DNA of 64,000 nucleotides. Origin: DASXSB01 sp036506275 (lineage in GTDB: Bacteria > Methylomirabilota > Methylomirabilia > Rokubacteriales > CSP1-6). A model generated the notes under the pieces. It had not been told where the DNA came from, made no database searches, and was given only the letters and a program-made list of their open reading frames with translations. Numbering within the stretch: the first letter of the stretch is position 1; each line of letters opens with the position of its first letter. The stretch covers positions 30,000 through 93,999 of the forward strand of contig DASXSB010000148.1 of assembly GCA_036506275.1 (NCBI GenBank), read 5' to 3'. Both the position numbers and the translations under genes were made by a program. Shown here piece by piece: positions 10,754-20,010 of this stretch.

Positions 10754-11809
10754 GTGACGACAGTCCGGGTCGCCGTCGCCGGTGCCAGCGGCTACATAGG
10801 GGCCGAGCTTCTCCGCGTGCTGCTGCGCCACCCGCACGTCCGCCTCACCGGCGTGACGTCGGAGCGCCGGGCCGGCGAGCGTCTCGATTGCGCGTTTCCT
10901 CATCTCCGCGGCCTCACCGACCTCGTCTTCCACGATCTCGACGCCGCCTGGCTCGCGGACGTCGCCGACGTCGTGTTCCTCGCGTTGCCGCACATGGAGT
11001 CGCAGAAGGTGGTGCCGGTGCTGCGGGGGGCCGGGCGCCGGGTCATCGACCTCTCGGCGGACTATCGCCTGCGCGATCCCGAGGACTACGTTCGTTGGTA
11101 CCGCACGCCCCACACCGACCGCGACCACCTCGCGGAGGCCGTGTACGGACTGCCGGAGCTCTACCGGAAGGCCCTCGCGGGCGCCGCGCTCGTGGCCGCC
11201 CCCGGCTGTTATCCGGCCGGCGCCATCCTCGCCGTCGCGCCCCTCCTCAAGAATGGGCTCGCGCGCCCGGAGGGGATCGTCATCGACGGCAAGTCGGGCG
11301 TCAGCGGCGCCGGCGCCCAGGGGCGCAAGGCGGATCCGATGTACCTCTACACGGAAGCCAACGAGAATCTCCAGGCGTATGCCCTCACGACCCACCGGCA
11401 TACTCCCGAAATAGAGCAGGAGCTCGGTGCCCTCGCGGGCGGTCCCCTGCGCGTCACGTTCACGCCGCACCTGATCCCGATCAACCGGGGATTGCTGACG
11501 ACGGCGTCGGTGCCGCTCACCACGACGCTGCCGACGGCGGATCTGCTCCGCGTGTATGGCGATTTCTACGCGGGGGAGCCGTTCGTGCGCGTGCTCGACG
11601 AGGGCGATCGGCCCACCACGCGCCGTGTCGTCGGCTCGAATTTCTGCGACATCACGGTCGTCGGCGATGCGCGCACCGGACGCGCCCTCTGCGTTTCTGC
11701 CATCGACAATCTCGGCAAGGGCGGCTCCGGCACCGGCGTTCAGGATCTGAACATCCTGTGCGGCTGGGACGAGCGCACCGGTCTCGACGCGGCGCCGGTC
11801 TATCCCTAG
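10754..11809 (+). CDS. argC: N-acetyl-gamma-glutamyl-phosphate reductase
   Basis: Third step of arginine synthesis: NADPH reduction of N-acetylglutamyl phosphate to the semialdehyde. A Rossmann motif opens the protein (V-A-G-A-S-G-Y-I-G-A-E-L). The catalytic Cys is in A-A-P-G-C-Y-P-A-G-A, and the F-T-P-H-L-I-P-I-N-R-G segment is typical of the family. 351 aa, GTG start 7 nt after rpsI. It is followed by argJ, giving two adjacent steps of the acetyl cycle. Confidence 0.96.
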   Translation: MTTVRVAVAGASGYIGAELLRVLLRHPHVRLTGVTSERRAGERLDCAFPHLRGLTDLVFHDLDAAWLADVADVVFLALPHMESQKVVPVLRGAGRRVIDLSADYRLRDPEDYVRWYRTPHTDRDHLAEAVYGLPELYRKALAGAALVAAPGCYPAGAILAVAPLLKNGLARPEGIVIDGKSGVSGAGAQGRKADPMYLYTEANENLQAYALTTHRHTPEIEQELGALAGGPLRVTFTPHLIPINRGLLTTASVPLTTTLPTADLLRVYGDFYAGEPFVRVLDEGDRPTTRRVVGSNFCDITVVGDARTGRALCVSAIDNLGKGGSGTGVQDLNILCGWDERTGLDAAPVYP

Positions 11810-11822
11810 TGGTCGCACGCTA

Positions 11823-13037
11823 GTGGCCGACATGGAGTGGCTCGAGGGCGGCATCACCGCCGTCCCGGGGTTCCTCGCCGCCGGCGTGGCGGCCGGCATC
11901 AAGCCGAGCGGCAAGAAAGACCTCGCCCTCATCCACTCGTCGACGCCGGCGCGGGTGGCGGCGGTGTTCACCGCGAACCAGGTGAAGGGCGCGCCCGTCC
12001 TCGTGTCCATGGAGCACGCGCGGGGGGGAGTGGCGCAGGCGATCCTGGCCTCGAGCGGCTGCTCGAACGTGTGCACGGGCGAGCAGGGGATCCGCGACGC
12101 GCGCGAGATGACGAAGATTGTCGGCGATCTCCTCCGCATCCCCGCCCGGCACGTGCTGATCGCGGCCACCGGCGTCATCGGCGTCCCTCTCCCGATGGAC
12201 AAGATCCGCGTCGCGCTGCCCAGGCTGGCGAAGTCGCTGTCGCCCCAAGGAGGACGGGAGGCGGCGGAGGCGATCCTCACCACCGATACGCGTCCGAAGG
12301 AAGCGGCGCTGCGTGTCGACGTCAACGGCCGCGCCGTGACCCTCGGGGGCATCGCCAAGGGCGTGGGCATGGTGGAGCCGCATCTCGCCACCATGTTCTG
12401 CTTCGTCGCCACCGACGCCGTCGTCGCGCGGGAGTCGCTCGCCACCCTCACGCGCCGGGCCGTCGACCGGTCCTTCAACCGGATCACGGTGGACGGCGAT
12501 CAGTCCACGAGCGACACTGTAGCCGTGCTCGCCAATGGTCTCGCCGAGAACGCGCCGCTGGAAGCGGGCGGTCGCGGGCTGCGGCAGTTCTCGCTGGGGC
12601 TGGAGGCGCTCACCCAGCGCCTGGCCCGTCTCCTCGTGGCGGACGGAGAGGGAGCGACGCGGGTGGTGACGATCGCGGTGCGCGGCGCCGCCTCCCGGCG
12701 CGACGCCCTCCACGCCGCGCGCAGCGTGGCGAACTCGCCCCTCGTGAAGACCGCCATCAACGGCGAGGATCCCAACTGGGGTCGGATCATGATGGCGCTC
12801 GGGAAATCGCCCGCGCGCGTCGATCAGGACCGCGTCACCATCGCGTTCGGCGACGAGGTCCTCGTGGAGCGTGGGATGTTCCGGACGGGCGCGCGCGTGC
12901 CGCGCGTGCGCGAGATCATGGCGGAACCGGAGTACGTCATCACCATCGACCTCGGGGTGGGGGAGGCGGAGGAGCGGGTGCTGACGTGCGATCTCTCGGA
13001 GGAGTACGTACGCATCAACGCGAAGTACACGACGTAG
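11823..13037 (+). CDS. argJ: Bifunctional ornithine acetyltransferase / N-acetylglutamate synthase
   Basis: Transfers the acetyl group from N-acetylornithine to glutamate, recycling it in arginine synthesis; many homologues also make N-acetylglutamate from acetyl-CoA. The 404-aa precursor is expected to cut itself before the conserved Thr in H-L-A-T-M-F-C-F, which becomes the N-terminal nucleophile of the beta chain. Other marks are G-I-A-K-G-V-G-M and E-D-P-N-W-G-R-I-M. GTG start at 11823 is 13 nt after argC. Whether the enzyme is mono- or bifunctional cannot be told from sequence. Confidence 0.95.
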   Translation: MADMEWLEGGITAVPGFLAAGVAAGIKPSGKKDLALIHSSTPARVAAVFTANQVKGAPVLVSMEHARGGVAQAILASSGCSNVCTGEQGIRDAREMTKIVGDLLRIPARHVLIAATGVIGVPLPMDKIRVALPRLAKSLSPQGGREAAEAILTTDTRPKEAALRVDVNGRAVTLGGIAKGVGMVEPHLATMFCFVATDAVVARESLATLTRRAVDRSFNRITVDGDQSTSDTVAVLANGLAENAPLEAGGRGLRQFSLGLEALTQRLARLLVADGEGATRVVTIAVRGAASRRDALHAARSVANSPLVKTAINGEDPNWGRIMMALGKSPARVDQDRVTIAFGDEVLVERGMFRTGARVPRVREIMAEPEYVITIDLGVGEAEERVLTCDLSEEYVRINAKYTT

Positions 13038-13122
13038 CACCATCACGCACGCCGCGCTTACCACGGTGCGGGACGGCGGGGCCGTCCCGATGCGCGGCGG
13101 AGGCAAACCGAAGGAGGAGACC

Positions 13123-13881
13123 TTGGCAGCGTTGACGATGAAGGAGCTCCTGGAGGCCGGGGTGCACTTCGGCCACCAGACGAAGCGATGGAACCCGAAG
13201 ATGCAGAAGTACATCTTCGGTGAGCGCAATGGCATTTACATCATCGATCTGCAGAAGACCTTGAAGAAGTTCCGCGAGGCCTACGCCTTCATGCGCGACC
13301 TCGCGGCCGGCGGCGGCTCCGTCCTCTTCGTGGGCACGAAGAAGCAGGCGCAGGAGACCGTCTTCGACGAGGCGTCGCGGTGCTCGATGTTCTACGTGAA
13401 CCAGCGGTGGCTGGGGGGCACGCTCACCAACTTCACCACGATTCGAAAATCCATCGCGCGCCTGAAGCGGCTGGAAGAGATGAAGGAGACGGGCGAGTAC
13501 GAGCGGCTGCCCAAGAAGGAAGCCCTCGAGCTCGACCGCGAGCGCGAGAAGCTGGAAAAGGCGCTCATCGGCATCAAGGCGATGGAGCAGCTCCCGTCCG
13601 CCGTCTTCATCATCGACCCCCGCAAGGAGAAGATCGCGGTGGCGGAAGCGCAGCGCCTCGGCATTCCGATCGTGGCCATCGTCGATACCAACTGCGATCC
13701 CACCGGGATCGACTATCCGATCCCCGGCAACGACGACGCCATCCGCGCCGTGCGCCTGATCACCTCTCGCATGGCGGACGCCCTCAACGAGGGGCGGGGG
13801 ACGCTCGGCAAGGACGAGACGGAGCCCGCCGCGGAGGAGAAGCCGGACGCCGAGCTGGCGGCGGCGGAGACGGAGGCCTGA
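13123..13881 (+). CDS. rpsB: 30S ribosomal protein S2
   Basis: Small-subunit surface protein, 252 aa from a TTG start. The TTG at 13123 is chosen because AAGGAGG (13111-13117) lies 5 nt upstream and the reading frame then begins M-A-A-L-T-M-K-E-L-L, as in the family; an in-frame ATG at 13066 would add 19 unconserved residues. Core motifs include E-A-G-V-H-F-G-H-Q-T, W-N-P-K-M, V-N-Q-R-W-L-G-G-T-L-T-N, and I-P-G-N-D-D-A-I-R-A. The C-terminal tail is Glu/Ala-rich. It starts the rpsB-tsf-pyrH-frr block. Confidence 0.97.
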   Translation: MAALTMKELLEAGVHFGHQTKRWNPKMQKYIFGERNGIYIIDLQKTLKKFREAYAFMRDLAAGGGSVLFVGTKKQAQETVFDEASRCSMFYVNQRWLGGTLTNFTTIRKSIARLKRLEEMKETGEYERLPKKEALELDREREKLEKALIGIKAMEQLPSAVFIIDPRKEKIAVAEAQRLGIPIVAIVDTNCDPTGIDYPIPGNDDAIRAVRLITSRMADALNEGRGTLGKDETEPAAEEKPDAELAAAETEA

Positions 13882-13885
13882 CGCG

Positions 13886-14491
13886 ATGACGGCGGACGCG
13901 CAGACGGTGAAGCAGCTTCGCGACCGGACCGGCGCCGGTGTCATGGACTGCAAGGCCGCCCTCCAGGCCGCCAACGGCAATCTCGACGGCGCCGTGGAGT
14001 TCCTGCGCAAGAAGGGGCTCGCCGACGCCCAGAAGCGGGCGCAGCGCGAGACCAAGGAAGGCGTGGTGGCGTCCTATATCCATCCCGGCGCCAAGCTCGG
14101 TGTCCTCGTCGAGGTCGACTGCGAGACGGACTTCGTGGCGCGCACGGACGCGTTCCTCGAGCTGGTGCGCGATCTCGCCATGCAGGTGGCGGCGGCCAAC
14201 CCGTCCTTCGTGGCGCGCGAGGACGTGCCGCCCGCCGTCGTCGAGAAGGAGCGCGAGATCTACCGCGGCCAGATGGCGGATCAGAAGAAGCCGCCGGCGG
14301 TGCTGGAGAAGATCGTCGAGGGCAAGCTCGAGAAGTTCTACAGCGAGCAGTGTCTGCTCGAGCAGCCCTACATCAAGGACGCGTCCGGGAAGACGCGCGT
14401 GAAGGAGCTCGTGGACGCCGTCAACGCCAAGACCCGCGAGCGCATCGTCGTCAAGCGCTTCGCGCGCTTTCAGGTCGGCGAGGGGGGGTAG
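13886..14491 (+). CDS. tsf: Elongation factor Ts
   Basis: Guanine nucleotide exchange factor for EF-Tu, 201 aa. This is the short form (near 200 aa, as in Thermus) with one core subdomain, not the ~280-aa E. coli form. It shows L-R-D-R-T-G-A-G-V-M-D-C-K-A-A-L at the N-terminus and the EF-Tu-contacting V-D-C-E-T-D-F-V-A-R. Located 4 nt after rpsB, the usual pairing. Confidence 0.97.
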   Translation: MTADAQTVKQLRDRTGAGVMDCKAALQAANGNLDGAVEFLRKKGLADAQKRAQRETKEGVVASYIHPGAKLGVLVEVDCETDFVARTDAFLELVRDLAMQVAAANPSFVAREDVPPAVVEKEREIYRGQMADQKKPPAVLEKIVEGKLEKFYSEQCLLEQPYIKDASGKTRVKELVDAVNAKTRERIVVKRFARFQVGEGG

Positions 14492-14492
14492 G

Positions 14493-15236
14493 GTGACGGC
14501 GGATGCCGGCCTCCGCCGCCCGGCGTACCGCCGTATCGTCCTGAAGCTCTCCGGGGAGGCGCTGGCCGGGGACCAGGGGTACGGCATCGATCCGCCGGTG
14601 CTGGAGCGCATCGCGGACGAGGTGCGCGAGGTCATCGTCCTCGGCGTGCAGGTCGCCATCGTCATCGGCGGCGGCAACATCTTTCGCGGCGTCGCCGCCA
14701 GCGCGGGCGGCATGGATCGCGCCACCGCCGACTACATGGGTATGCTCGCTACCATCATCAATGCCCTCGCCCTCCAGGACGCGCTCGAGAAGGTGGGACT
14801 CCAGACGCGCGTGCTCTCCGCCATCGAGATGCGGGCGGTGGCGGAGCCCTACATCCGCCGCCGTGCCATCCGTCACCTCGAAAAAGGACGCGTGGTCATC
14901 TTCGCCGCCGGCACCGGCAACCCCTTCTTCACCACCGACACCGCGGGCGCCTTGCGGGCGGTGGAGATCGGCGCCGACGCCATCATGAAGGCCACCAAGG
15001 TGGACGGCATCTACTCCGCCGATCCCAAGCGTGATTCCGGGGCGGAGCGCCTCGCGCGCATGACCTACATCGACGTGCTGAGCCGTCGGCTCCAAGTCAT
15101 GGACACCACCGCCATCTCGCTGTGCATGGAGAATTCGCTGCCGATCGTCGTCTTCGACCTCACGCGCTCGGGCAACATCAAGCGGATCGTCCTCGGCGAG
15201 CCCGTGGGGTCAATCGTCACGTCGTCAGGAGGGTGA
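14493..15236 (+). CDS. pyrH: UMP kinase
   Basis: Hexameric bacterial UMP kinase (amino-acid-kinase fold) phosphorylating UMP to UDP; 247 aa. Marks are V-L-K-L-S-G-E-A-L, I-G-G-G-N-I-F-R-G, the uridine-contacting G-T-G-N-P-F-F-T-T-D-T, and K-A-T-K-V-D-G-I-Y-S-A-D-P. GTG start one base after the tsf stop. Its position between tsf and frr matches most bacteria. Confidence 0.97.
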   Translation: MTADAGLRRPAYRRIVLKLSGEALAGDQGYGIDPPVLERIADEVREVIVLGVQVAIVIGGGNIFRGVAASAGGMDRATADYMGMLATIINALALQDALEKVGLQTRVLSAIEMRAVAEPYIRRRAIRHLEKGRVVIFAAGTGNPFFTTDTAGALRAVEIGADAIMKATKVDGIYSADPKRDSGAERLARMTYIDVLSRRLQVMDTTAISLCMENSLPIVVFDLTRSGNIKRIVLGEPVGSIVTSSGG

Positions 15237-15238
15237 CC

Positions 15239-15793
15239 ATGCAGAACGTCCTCAAGGACATCGAGACGCGCATGACCGCCGCCGTCGACGCGCTGGGGCG
15301 GGAATTCGCCACCGTGCGCACGGGACGCGCTTCCGTCGGCCTCCTCGACGCCATCCGTGTCGATTACTACGGCACGCCCACGCCCATCAACCAGATGGCG
15401 TCGGTGACGGTGCCCGACGCGCGCACGCTCGCCATCCAGCCGTGGGAGATGGCGCAGCTCAAGGCGATCGAGAAGGCGATCATGGCCTCCGACCTCGGCC
15501 TCACGCCCGTGAACGACGGCAAGCTGATCCGGCTCACCATGCCCACCCTCACCGAGGAGCGCCGGAAGCAGCTCGCCAAGTCCGTGCACAAGATCGCGGA
15601 AGATGCGCGGGTGGCCGTGCGCAACATCCGGCGGGAGGCGAACGACAAGCTGAAGGGGCTGACCAAGGACAAGAAAGTGTCGGAGGACGAGGAGCGTCGC
15701 GGGCACGAGCAGATCCAGAAGACGACCGACAAGTACATCGCCAAAGTGGACGAGCTCCTGAAGAAAAAGGAGCAGGAAATCCTTTCCATCTAG
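15239..15793 (+). CDS. frr: Ribosome recycling factor
   Basis: Splits post-termination ribosomes together with EF-G; 184 aa, normal length. The family pattern is clear: V-R-T-G-R-A-S near the N-terminus, Y-Y-G-T-P-T-P-I-N-Q at the hinge, and the long helix with R-N-I-R-R-E-A-N-D-K-L-K. A strong AGGAGGG (15227-15233) precedes the ATG at 15239. Confidence 0.98.
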   Translation: MQNVLKDIETRMTAAVDALGREFATVRTGRASVGLLDAIRVDYYGTPTPINQMASVTVPDARTLAIQPWEMAQLKAIEKAIMASDLGLTPVNDGKLIRLTMPTLTEERRKQLAKSVHKIAEDARVAVRNIRREANDKLKGLTKDKKVSEDEERRGHEQIQKTTDKYIAKVDELLKKKEQEILSI

Positions 15794-15804
15794 TGTAATG
15801 AGGC

Positions 15805-16587
15805 ATGGCTCTGAGACCCCCTAGCGTGCCCCCCGCCGCCCCCCTCGCGGAGACGGAGGAATCCGAGCTCCTCGATCGGATCCGCGCTCATCGTGTGCCC
15901 GCTCACGTCGCGCTGATCATGGACGGCAACGGCCGCTGGGCCACGCGGCGCGGCTTTCCGCGCGTGGCGGGCCATCGCGAGGGCGTGAAGGCGGCGCGAG
16001 CGATCGTGCGTGCCGCCGACGCCGCCGGCCTCCGCTATCTCACCCTCTACGCGTTCTCCACCGAGAACTGGAGTCGACCGGAGGACGAGGTCTCGATGCT
16101 GATGACGCTGCTCGAGCGCTCCATCTACCGGGAGTTGCCCGAGCTCATGGCGAACAACGTGCGCCTCCGCGTCATCGGCCGCGCCCACGGCGTGCCCCTG
16201 CCCGTTCGCCGCGGCATCGACCACGTCGTGCGCGAGACGCGCGACAACACCGGCCTCACCTTGCTGATGGCGTTCAACTACGGCGGCCGCAACGAGCTGC
16301 TCGACGCCTTCCGTTCCCTGGCGGCGCAGGTGGCGGCGGGAGAACTGAAGCCCGACGAGATCTCGGAGACGCACGTGAGCCGCGCCCTCTACACGGGCGA
16401 CGTTCCCGACCCCGATCTCCTCATCCGCACCAGCGGCGAGATGCGCATCTCGAACTTCCTGCTCTGGCAGATCGCGTATACCGAGCTGTGGATCACGCCC
16501 ACGCTGTGGCCGGACTTCACCCCCGGTGAGCTCTACCGCGCCATCGCAGACTTCCAGCAACGCGATCGTCGCTTCGGCGGAGTCTGA
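15805..16587 (+). CDS. uppS: Undecaprenyl diphosphate synthase (cis-prenyltransferase)
   Basis: Condenses isopentenyl units onto farnesyl diphosphate to make the C55 lipid carrier for cell wall and glycan synthesis; 260 aa. The diphosphate-binding I-M-D-G-N-G-R-W-A, the Y-A-F-S-T-E-N-W region and the C-terminal R-T-S-G-E-x-R-I-S-N-F-L-L-W-Q segment are all present. The ATG is 12 nt after frr. It begins the isoprenoid/phospholipid group with cdsA, dxr and ispG. Confidence 0.97.
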   Translation: MALRPPSVPPAAPLAETEESELLDRIRAHRVPAHVALIMDGNGRWATRRGFPRVAGHREGVKAARAIVRAADAAGLRYLTLYAFSTENWSRPEDEVSMLMTLLERSIYRELPELMANNVRLRVIGRAHGVPLPVRRGIDHVVRETRDNTGLTLLMAFNYGGRNELLDAFRSLAAQVAAGELKPDEISETHVSRALYTGDVPDPDLLIRTSGEMRISNFLLWQIAYTELWITPTLWPDFTPGELYRAIADFQQRDRRFGGV

Positions 16588-16654
16588 CGGTGCTGTGTCG
16601 ACGTTAGCGGTGACGACGATTGCCGTGCCTCGGTCGGAGACGGCGGCGCCCACG

Positions 16655-17467
16655 ATGCTGAAGCGCGTGGCGTCGGCGGTGGTGCTGATCCCCGTCTTCG
16701 TGTGGATCGTGGCGTGGGCGCCGCCGTGGGTCTTCGCCGCGCTCGTGGTGGCGGTGGGGACGGCGGCGGCGTGGGAGCTCACGCGCCTCTTCCAGCGCGC
16801 CGGCCGCCCCACGTTTCCGCTTCTCAGCGTGCCCGCGGGCGCGGCCGTGACCGCGAGCTTCCTCGTTCCCGGCTTGCCGGGGCCCGTCTTCACGGCGGCG
16901 GTGGCGGCGTTCCTGGCGGCCGGGGTGTGGGCGGCGTCGCCCGTGGCGCCCACGCCGGGCGCGCCCACCGTCGAGCCGATCGTGCTCGGTCTCTTCGGCC
17001 TCACGTGGGTCAACTGGCTGCTCGGACACGGCGCGCTCCTCCACGCGTTGCCCGACGGCGCCGGGCTGATCCTCACCCTTGTCGGCGTGACGTGGGCGGG
17101 AGAGACGGCGGCGTACGGCGTCGGCTCCCTCGTCGGTCGCCACAAGCTCGCGCCGGCCATCAGCCCCGGCAAGACGATGGAAGGCGCCGCCGCTCAGGTC
17201 ACGGCGTCCGTGCTGGTGGCGCCGCTGCTCGCGGCGTGGCTTCTCCCCGACTGGACGATGACGAGAGCGATCGGCGCCGGCGCCCTCCTGGCGGTGGTGG
17301 GGCAGGTCGGTGACCTCGCGGAATCCGTCGTGAAGCGAAGCGTCGGCGTGAAGGACACGGGCGGGCTCATCCCGGGCCACGGCGGTCTTCTGGACCGCAT
17401 CGACAGCCTGCTCTTCAACGTACCCGCGCTCTTTTACTACGTGCGCTTGACGGGCGTCGGCTCATGA
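16655..17467 (+). CDS. cdsA: Phosphatidate cytidylyltransferase
   Basis: Membrane enzyme making CDP-diacylglycerol from phosphatidate and CTP. About 270 aa with seven or eight hydrophobic segments. The CDP-DAG synthase signature is complete near the C-terminus: S-V-V-K-R-S-V-G-V-K-D followed by P-G-H-G-G-L-L-D-R-I-D. Start choice is uncertain. The ATG at 16655 begins M-L-K-R-V-A-S-A-V-V-L-I-P, like the family; in-frame GTG codons at 16595 and 16610 would add 15-20 polar residues and close the 67-nt gap after uppS. The stop overlaps dxr (ATGA). Confidence 0.93.
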   Translation: MLKRVASAVVLIPVFVWIVAWAPPWVFAALVVAVGTAAAWELTRLFQRAGRPTFPLLSVPAGAAVTASFLVPGLPGPVFTAAVAAFLAAGVWAASPVAPTPGAPTVEPIVLGLFGLTWVNWLLGHGALLHALPDGAGLILTLVGVTWAGETAAYGVGSLVGRHKLAPAISPGKTMEGAAAQVTASVLVAPLLAAWLLPDWTMTRAIGAGALLAVVGQVGDLAESVVKRSVGVKDTGGLIPGHGGLLDRIDSLLFNVPALFYYVRLTGVGS

Positions 17468-18639
17468 AGCGCATCAGCATCCTGGGCGCCACCGGATCGA
17501 TCGGTCTCCGCACGCTCGAGCTGGTGTCGAGCTTCCCGGAAGAGTTCTCGGTGGCGGGGCTTGCCGCGCGCGGCTCCAACGTCGACCTCATCGCCGATCT
17601 CTGCCGCAAGTACTCGCCGCGCGCGGTGGCGTTGCTCGACGAAGGCGCGGTGGATCGCCTCGCGCGGGCGCTGCCCCCGCCACGCCCCGACCTCCTCGCC
17701 GGGAGCGCCGGCGTCACCGCCCTCGCGCGTGACGTCGAGGCCGATATCCTCGTCTCGGCCTTGGTGGGCGCGGCCGGGCTCGTTCCCACCATGGCCGCCA
17801 TCCAGGCCGGACGCGCGATCGCGCTCGCCAACAAGGAAACGCTCGTGATGGCGGGCGGGCTCATGACGGCGGCGGCGCGCGCGCGCCGGGTGCCGCTCCT
17901 GCCCGTCGATTCCGAGCACAGCGCCGTGTTCCAGTGCCTCCACGGGCACAACCGCCGCGACGTGCACCGGATCGTGCTCACCGCGTCCGGCGGCCCGTTC
18001 CGTGAGCTCCCGCCGGCGGCGTTCGCCACCATCACCGTGGAAGACGCGCTCCGCCATCCGACGTGGAAGATGGGGGCGAAGATCACCATCGACTCCGCCA
18101 CCCTGATGAACAAGGGCCTCGAGGTGATCGAGGCACGCTGGCTCTTCGACGTGGCGCCCGACCAGATCGACGTGCTCGTCCACCCGCAGTCGATCGTTCA
18201 CTCCATGGTGGAGTACATCGATGGATCGGTGATCGCGCAGCTCGGCGTCGCCGACATGGGAGTCCCGATCCTGTACGCGTTGACGTATCCCGAGCGCCGC
18301 CCCGCGCCCGCGCCGCGCCTCGACCTCGCGCGCGTGGGTCAGCTCACGTTCTTCGCGCCCGATGCCGCGCGCTTCCCCTGTCTGACCCTGGCCCGCCGCG
18401 CGCTGGAGGCAGGGGGGGCGGCGCCGGTGGTCCTGAACGCCGCCAACGAGGTGGCGGTGGCCGCCTTCCTCGACAAGCGCATCGGGTTCGCGCGCATCGC
18501 CGAGATCATCGACAGCGCGCTCGGGAAGCGACCGGGGGGCGCCCTGACATCCATAGAAGAGTGTGTCGCCGTCGACGTGGAGACCCGCCGTCGCGTCTCC
18601 GAACTCGTCGGGGGCGCCGCCGGAGGGTATCGCGCGTGA
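17464..18639 (+). CDS. dxr: 1-deoxy-D-xylulose 5-phosphate reductoisomerase
   Basis: Second step of the MEP isoprenoid pathway, making MEP with NADPH and a divalent metal; 391 aa. The NADPH site is G-A-T-G-S-I-G. Active-site signatures are A-L-A-N-K-E-T-L-V, L-P-V-D-S-E-H-S-A with the metal-binding Asp/Glu, T-A-S-G-G-P-F, and T-W-x-M-G-x-K-I-T-I-D-S-A-T-L-M-N-K-G. ATGA overlap with cdsA and GTGA overlap with rseP imply coupled translation. Confidence 0.97.
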   Translation: MKRISILGATGSIGLRTLELVSSFPEEFSVAGLAARGSNVDLIADLCRKYSPRAVALLDEGAVDRLARALPPPRPDLLAGSAGVTALARDVEADILVSALVGAAGLVPTMAAIQAGRAIALANKETLVMAGGLMTAAARARRVPLLPVDSEHSAVFQCLHGHNRRDVHRIVLTASGGPFRELPPAAFATITVEDALRHPTWKMGAKITIDSATLMNKGLEVIEARWLFDVAPDQIDVLVHPQSIVHSMVEYIDGSVIAQLGVADMGVPILYALTYPERRPAPAPRLDLARVGQLTFFAPDAARFPCLTLARRALEAGGAAPVVLNAANEVAVAAFLDKRIGFARIAEIIDSALGKRPGGALTSIEECVAVDVETRRRVSELVGGAAGGYRA

Positions 18640-20000
18640 CAACGGTGGTGTCGTTCGTCGTCGTCATCGGCGTCCTGATCCTCATCCACGAGCTCGGCCA
18701 TTTCCTGGTGGCGCGGCTCACCGGAGTGGGGGTGGAACGGTTCTCCATCGGCTTCGGCCCGGTGTTGCTGCGCTGGCGGGGCAAGGAGACCGAGTACTGC
18801 CTCTCCGTCATCCCGATGGGCGGCTACGTGAAGATGGTGGGTGAGGAGAACCCGCTCGAGGGCGGCGGATCCGCCGTCTTCGATCCCGCCAAGGCGTTCG
18901 CACTCAAGCCGCTGTGGGTGCGTTTCCTCATCGTCTTCGCCGGTCCCGCCATGAACTTCGTCCTGGCGGCGGTGATCTTCTCGCTCGTGCTCGGTACGGT
19001 GGGACGTCCGGTGTGGCCGCCCGTGATCGGGCGCGTGACCGAGGGGAGCCCGGCGGCGGCGGCTGGCTTACAGACCGGGGACAGCGTCGTGAGCGTCGAT
19101 GGCCATCCCGTGAAGTACTGGGAGGATCTCGACCGCGCGGTGACGGCGTCGAATGGGCGTCCCCTGTCACTGGCCAGCCAGCGCGAGGGCGCCGTGCGCA
19201 CGGTGACGATCACGCCGCGGGCGACGACCGTCACCGACCCGATCTTCCGCGAGGCGCGCGAGACGTGGGAGCTCGGCGCGGGCCCGCAGCTCACGCCCCA
19301 GATCGGATCGGTCGCCCCCGGCTCGCCCGCCGAGAAAGCGGGGCTGCGCGAGGGCGACATCGTGGTGGAGGTGGCCGGGCAGGCGGTCTTCACCCCGGAG
19401 GAGCTGATCCAGGTCATCCAGAAGCGGCCGGGTCAGACGACTCCGATCACGGTCCTCCGCGAGAACAAGCGCGTGACGCTCAGCGTGACCCCGGAGGCGG
19501 TGAAGGAGAAGAAGCCGGGTGGGACCGAGACCGAGGTGGGCCGGATCTACGCCCAGATCGCCACGCGCACGGTCGGCTTCGAGCCCTACAACCCCGTGAG
19601 CGCGGTGTGGTACGGGAGCGTGCGCACGTGGGAGATGACGGCGCTCACCGTGAAGGGGCTGTGGAAGGTGCTGGTGGGCGCCATCGACCGCTCCAACATC
19701 GGCGGTCCGCTCCAGATCGCCACCGAGGCGGGGCGGCAGGCGAAGGAGGGCGTCACCTCCCTCGCGCTGTTCACGGCCATCATCAGCGTCAACCTCGCCG
19801 TCCTCAATCTGCTGCCGGTGCCCATGCTCGATGGCGGGCACCTCTTCTTCTTCCTCATCGAGGGCGTACGGGGACGGCCGCTCTCCCTCAAGAAGCGCGA
19901 GGCCGCGCAGCAGCTCGGCTTCGTGCTCCTCATGCTGTTGATGGTGTATGCGCTGTACAACGACCTCGTGCGCATCGACGCCTTCAAGTTCTTCAGATAG
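18636..20000 (+). CDS. rseP: Site-2 intramembrane metalloprotease RseP
   Basis: Zinc protease that cuts transmembrane substrates such as anti-sigma factors; 454 aa. The zinc motif H-E-L-G-H is at residues 18-22 in the first membrane helix, and the third ligand lies in L-L-P-V-P-M-L-D-G-G-H near the C-terminus. Two PDZ-like domains separate the membrane segments (S-P-A-A-A-A-G-L-Q-T-G-D and S-P-A-E-K-A-G-L-R-E-G-D), as in E. coli RseP rather than the single-PDZ type. No anti-sigma gene is in the window, so its substrate is unknown. GTG start overlaps dxr. Confidence 0.95.
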   Translation: MTTVVSFVVVIGVLILIHELGHFLVARLTGVGVERFSIGFGPVLLRWRGKETEYCLSVIPMGGYVKMVGEENPLEGGGSAVFDPAKAFALKPLWVRFLIVFAGPAMNFVLAAVIFSLVLGTVGRPVWPPVIGRVTEGSPAAAAGLQTGDSVVSVDGHPVKYWEDLDRAVTASNGRPLSLASQREGAVRTVTITPRATTVTDPIFREARETWELGAGPQLTPQIGSVAPGSPAEKAGLREGDIVVEVAGQAVFTPEELIQVIQKRPGQTTPITVLRENKRVTLSVTPEAVKEKKPGGTETEVGRIYAQIATRTVGFEPYNPVSAVWYGSVRTWEMTALTVKGLWKVLVGAIDRSNIGGPLQIATEAGRQAKEGVTSLALFTAIISVNLAVLNLLPVPMLDGGHLFFFLIEGVRGRPLSLKKREAAQQLGFVLLMLLMVYALYNDLVRIDAFKFFR

Positions 20001-20010
20001 GACCGGTGAG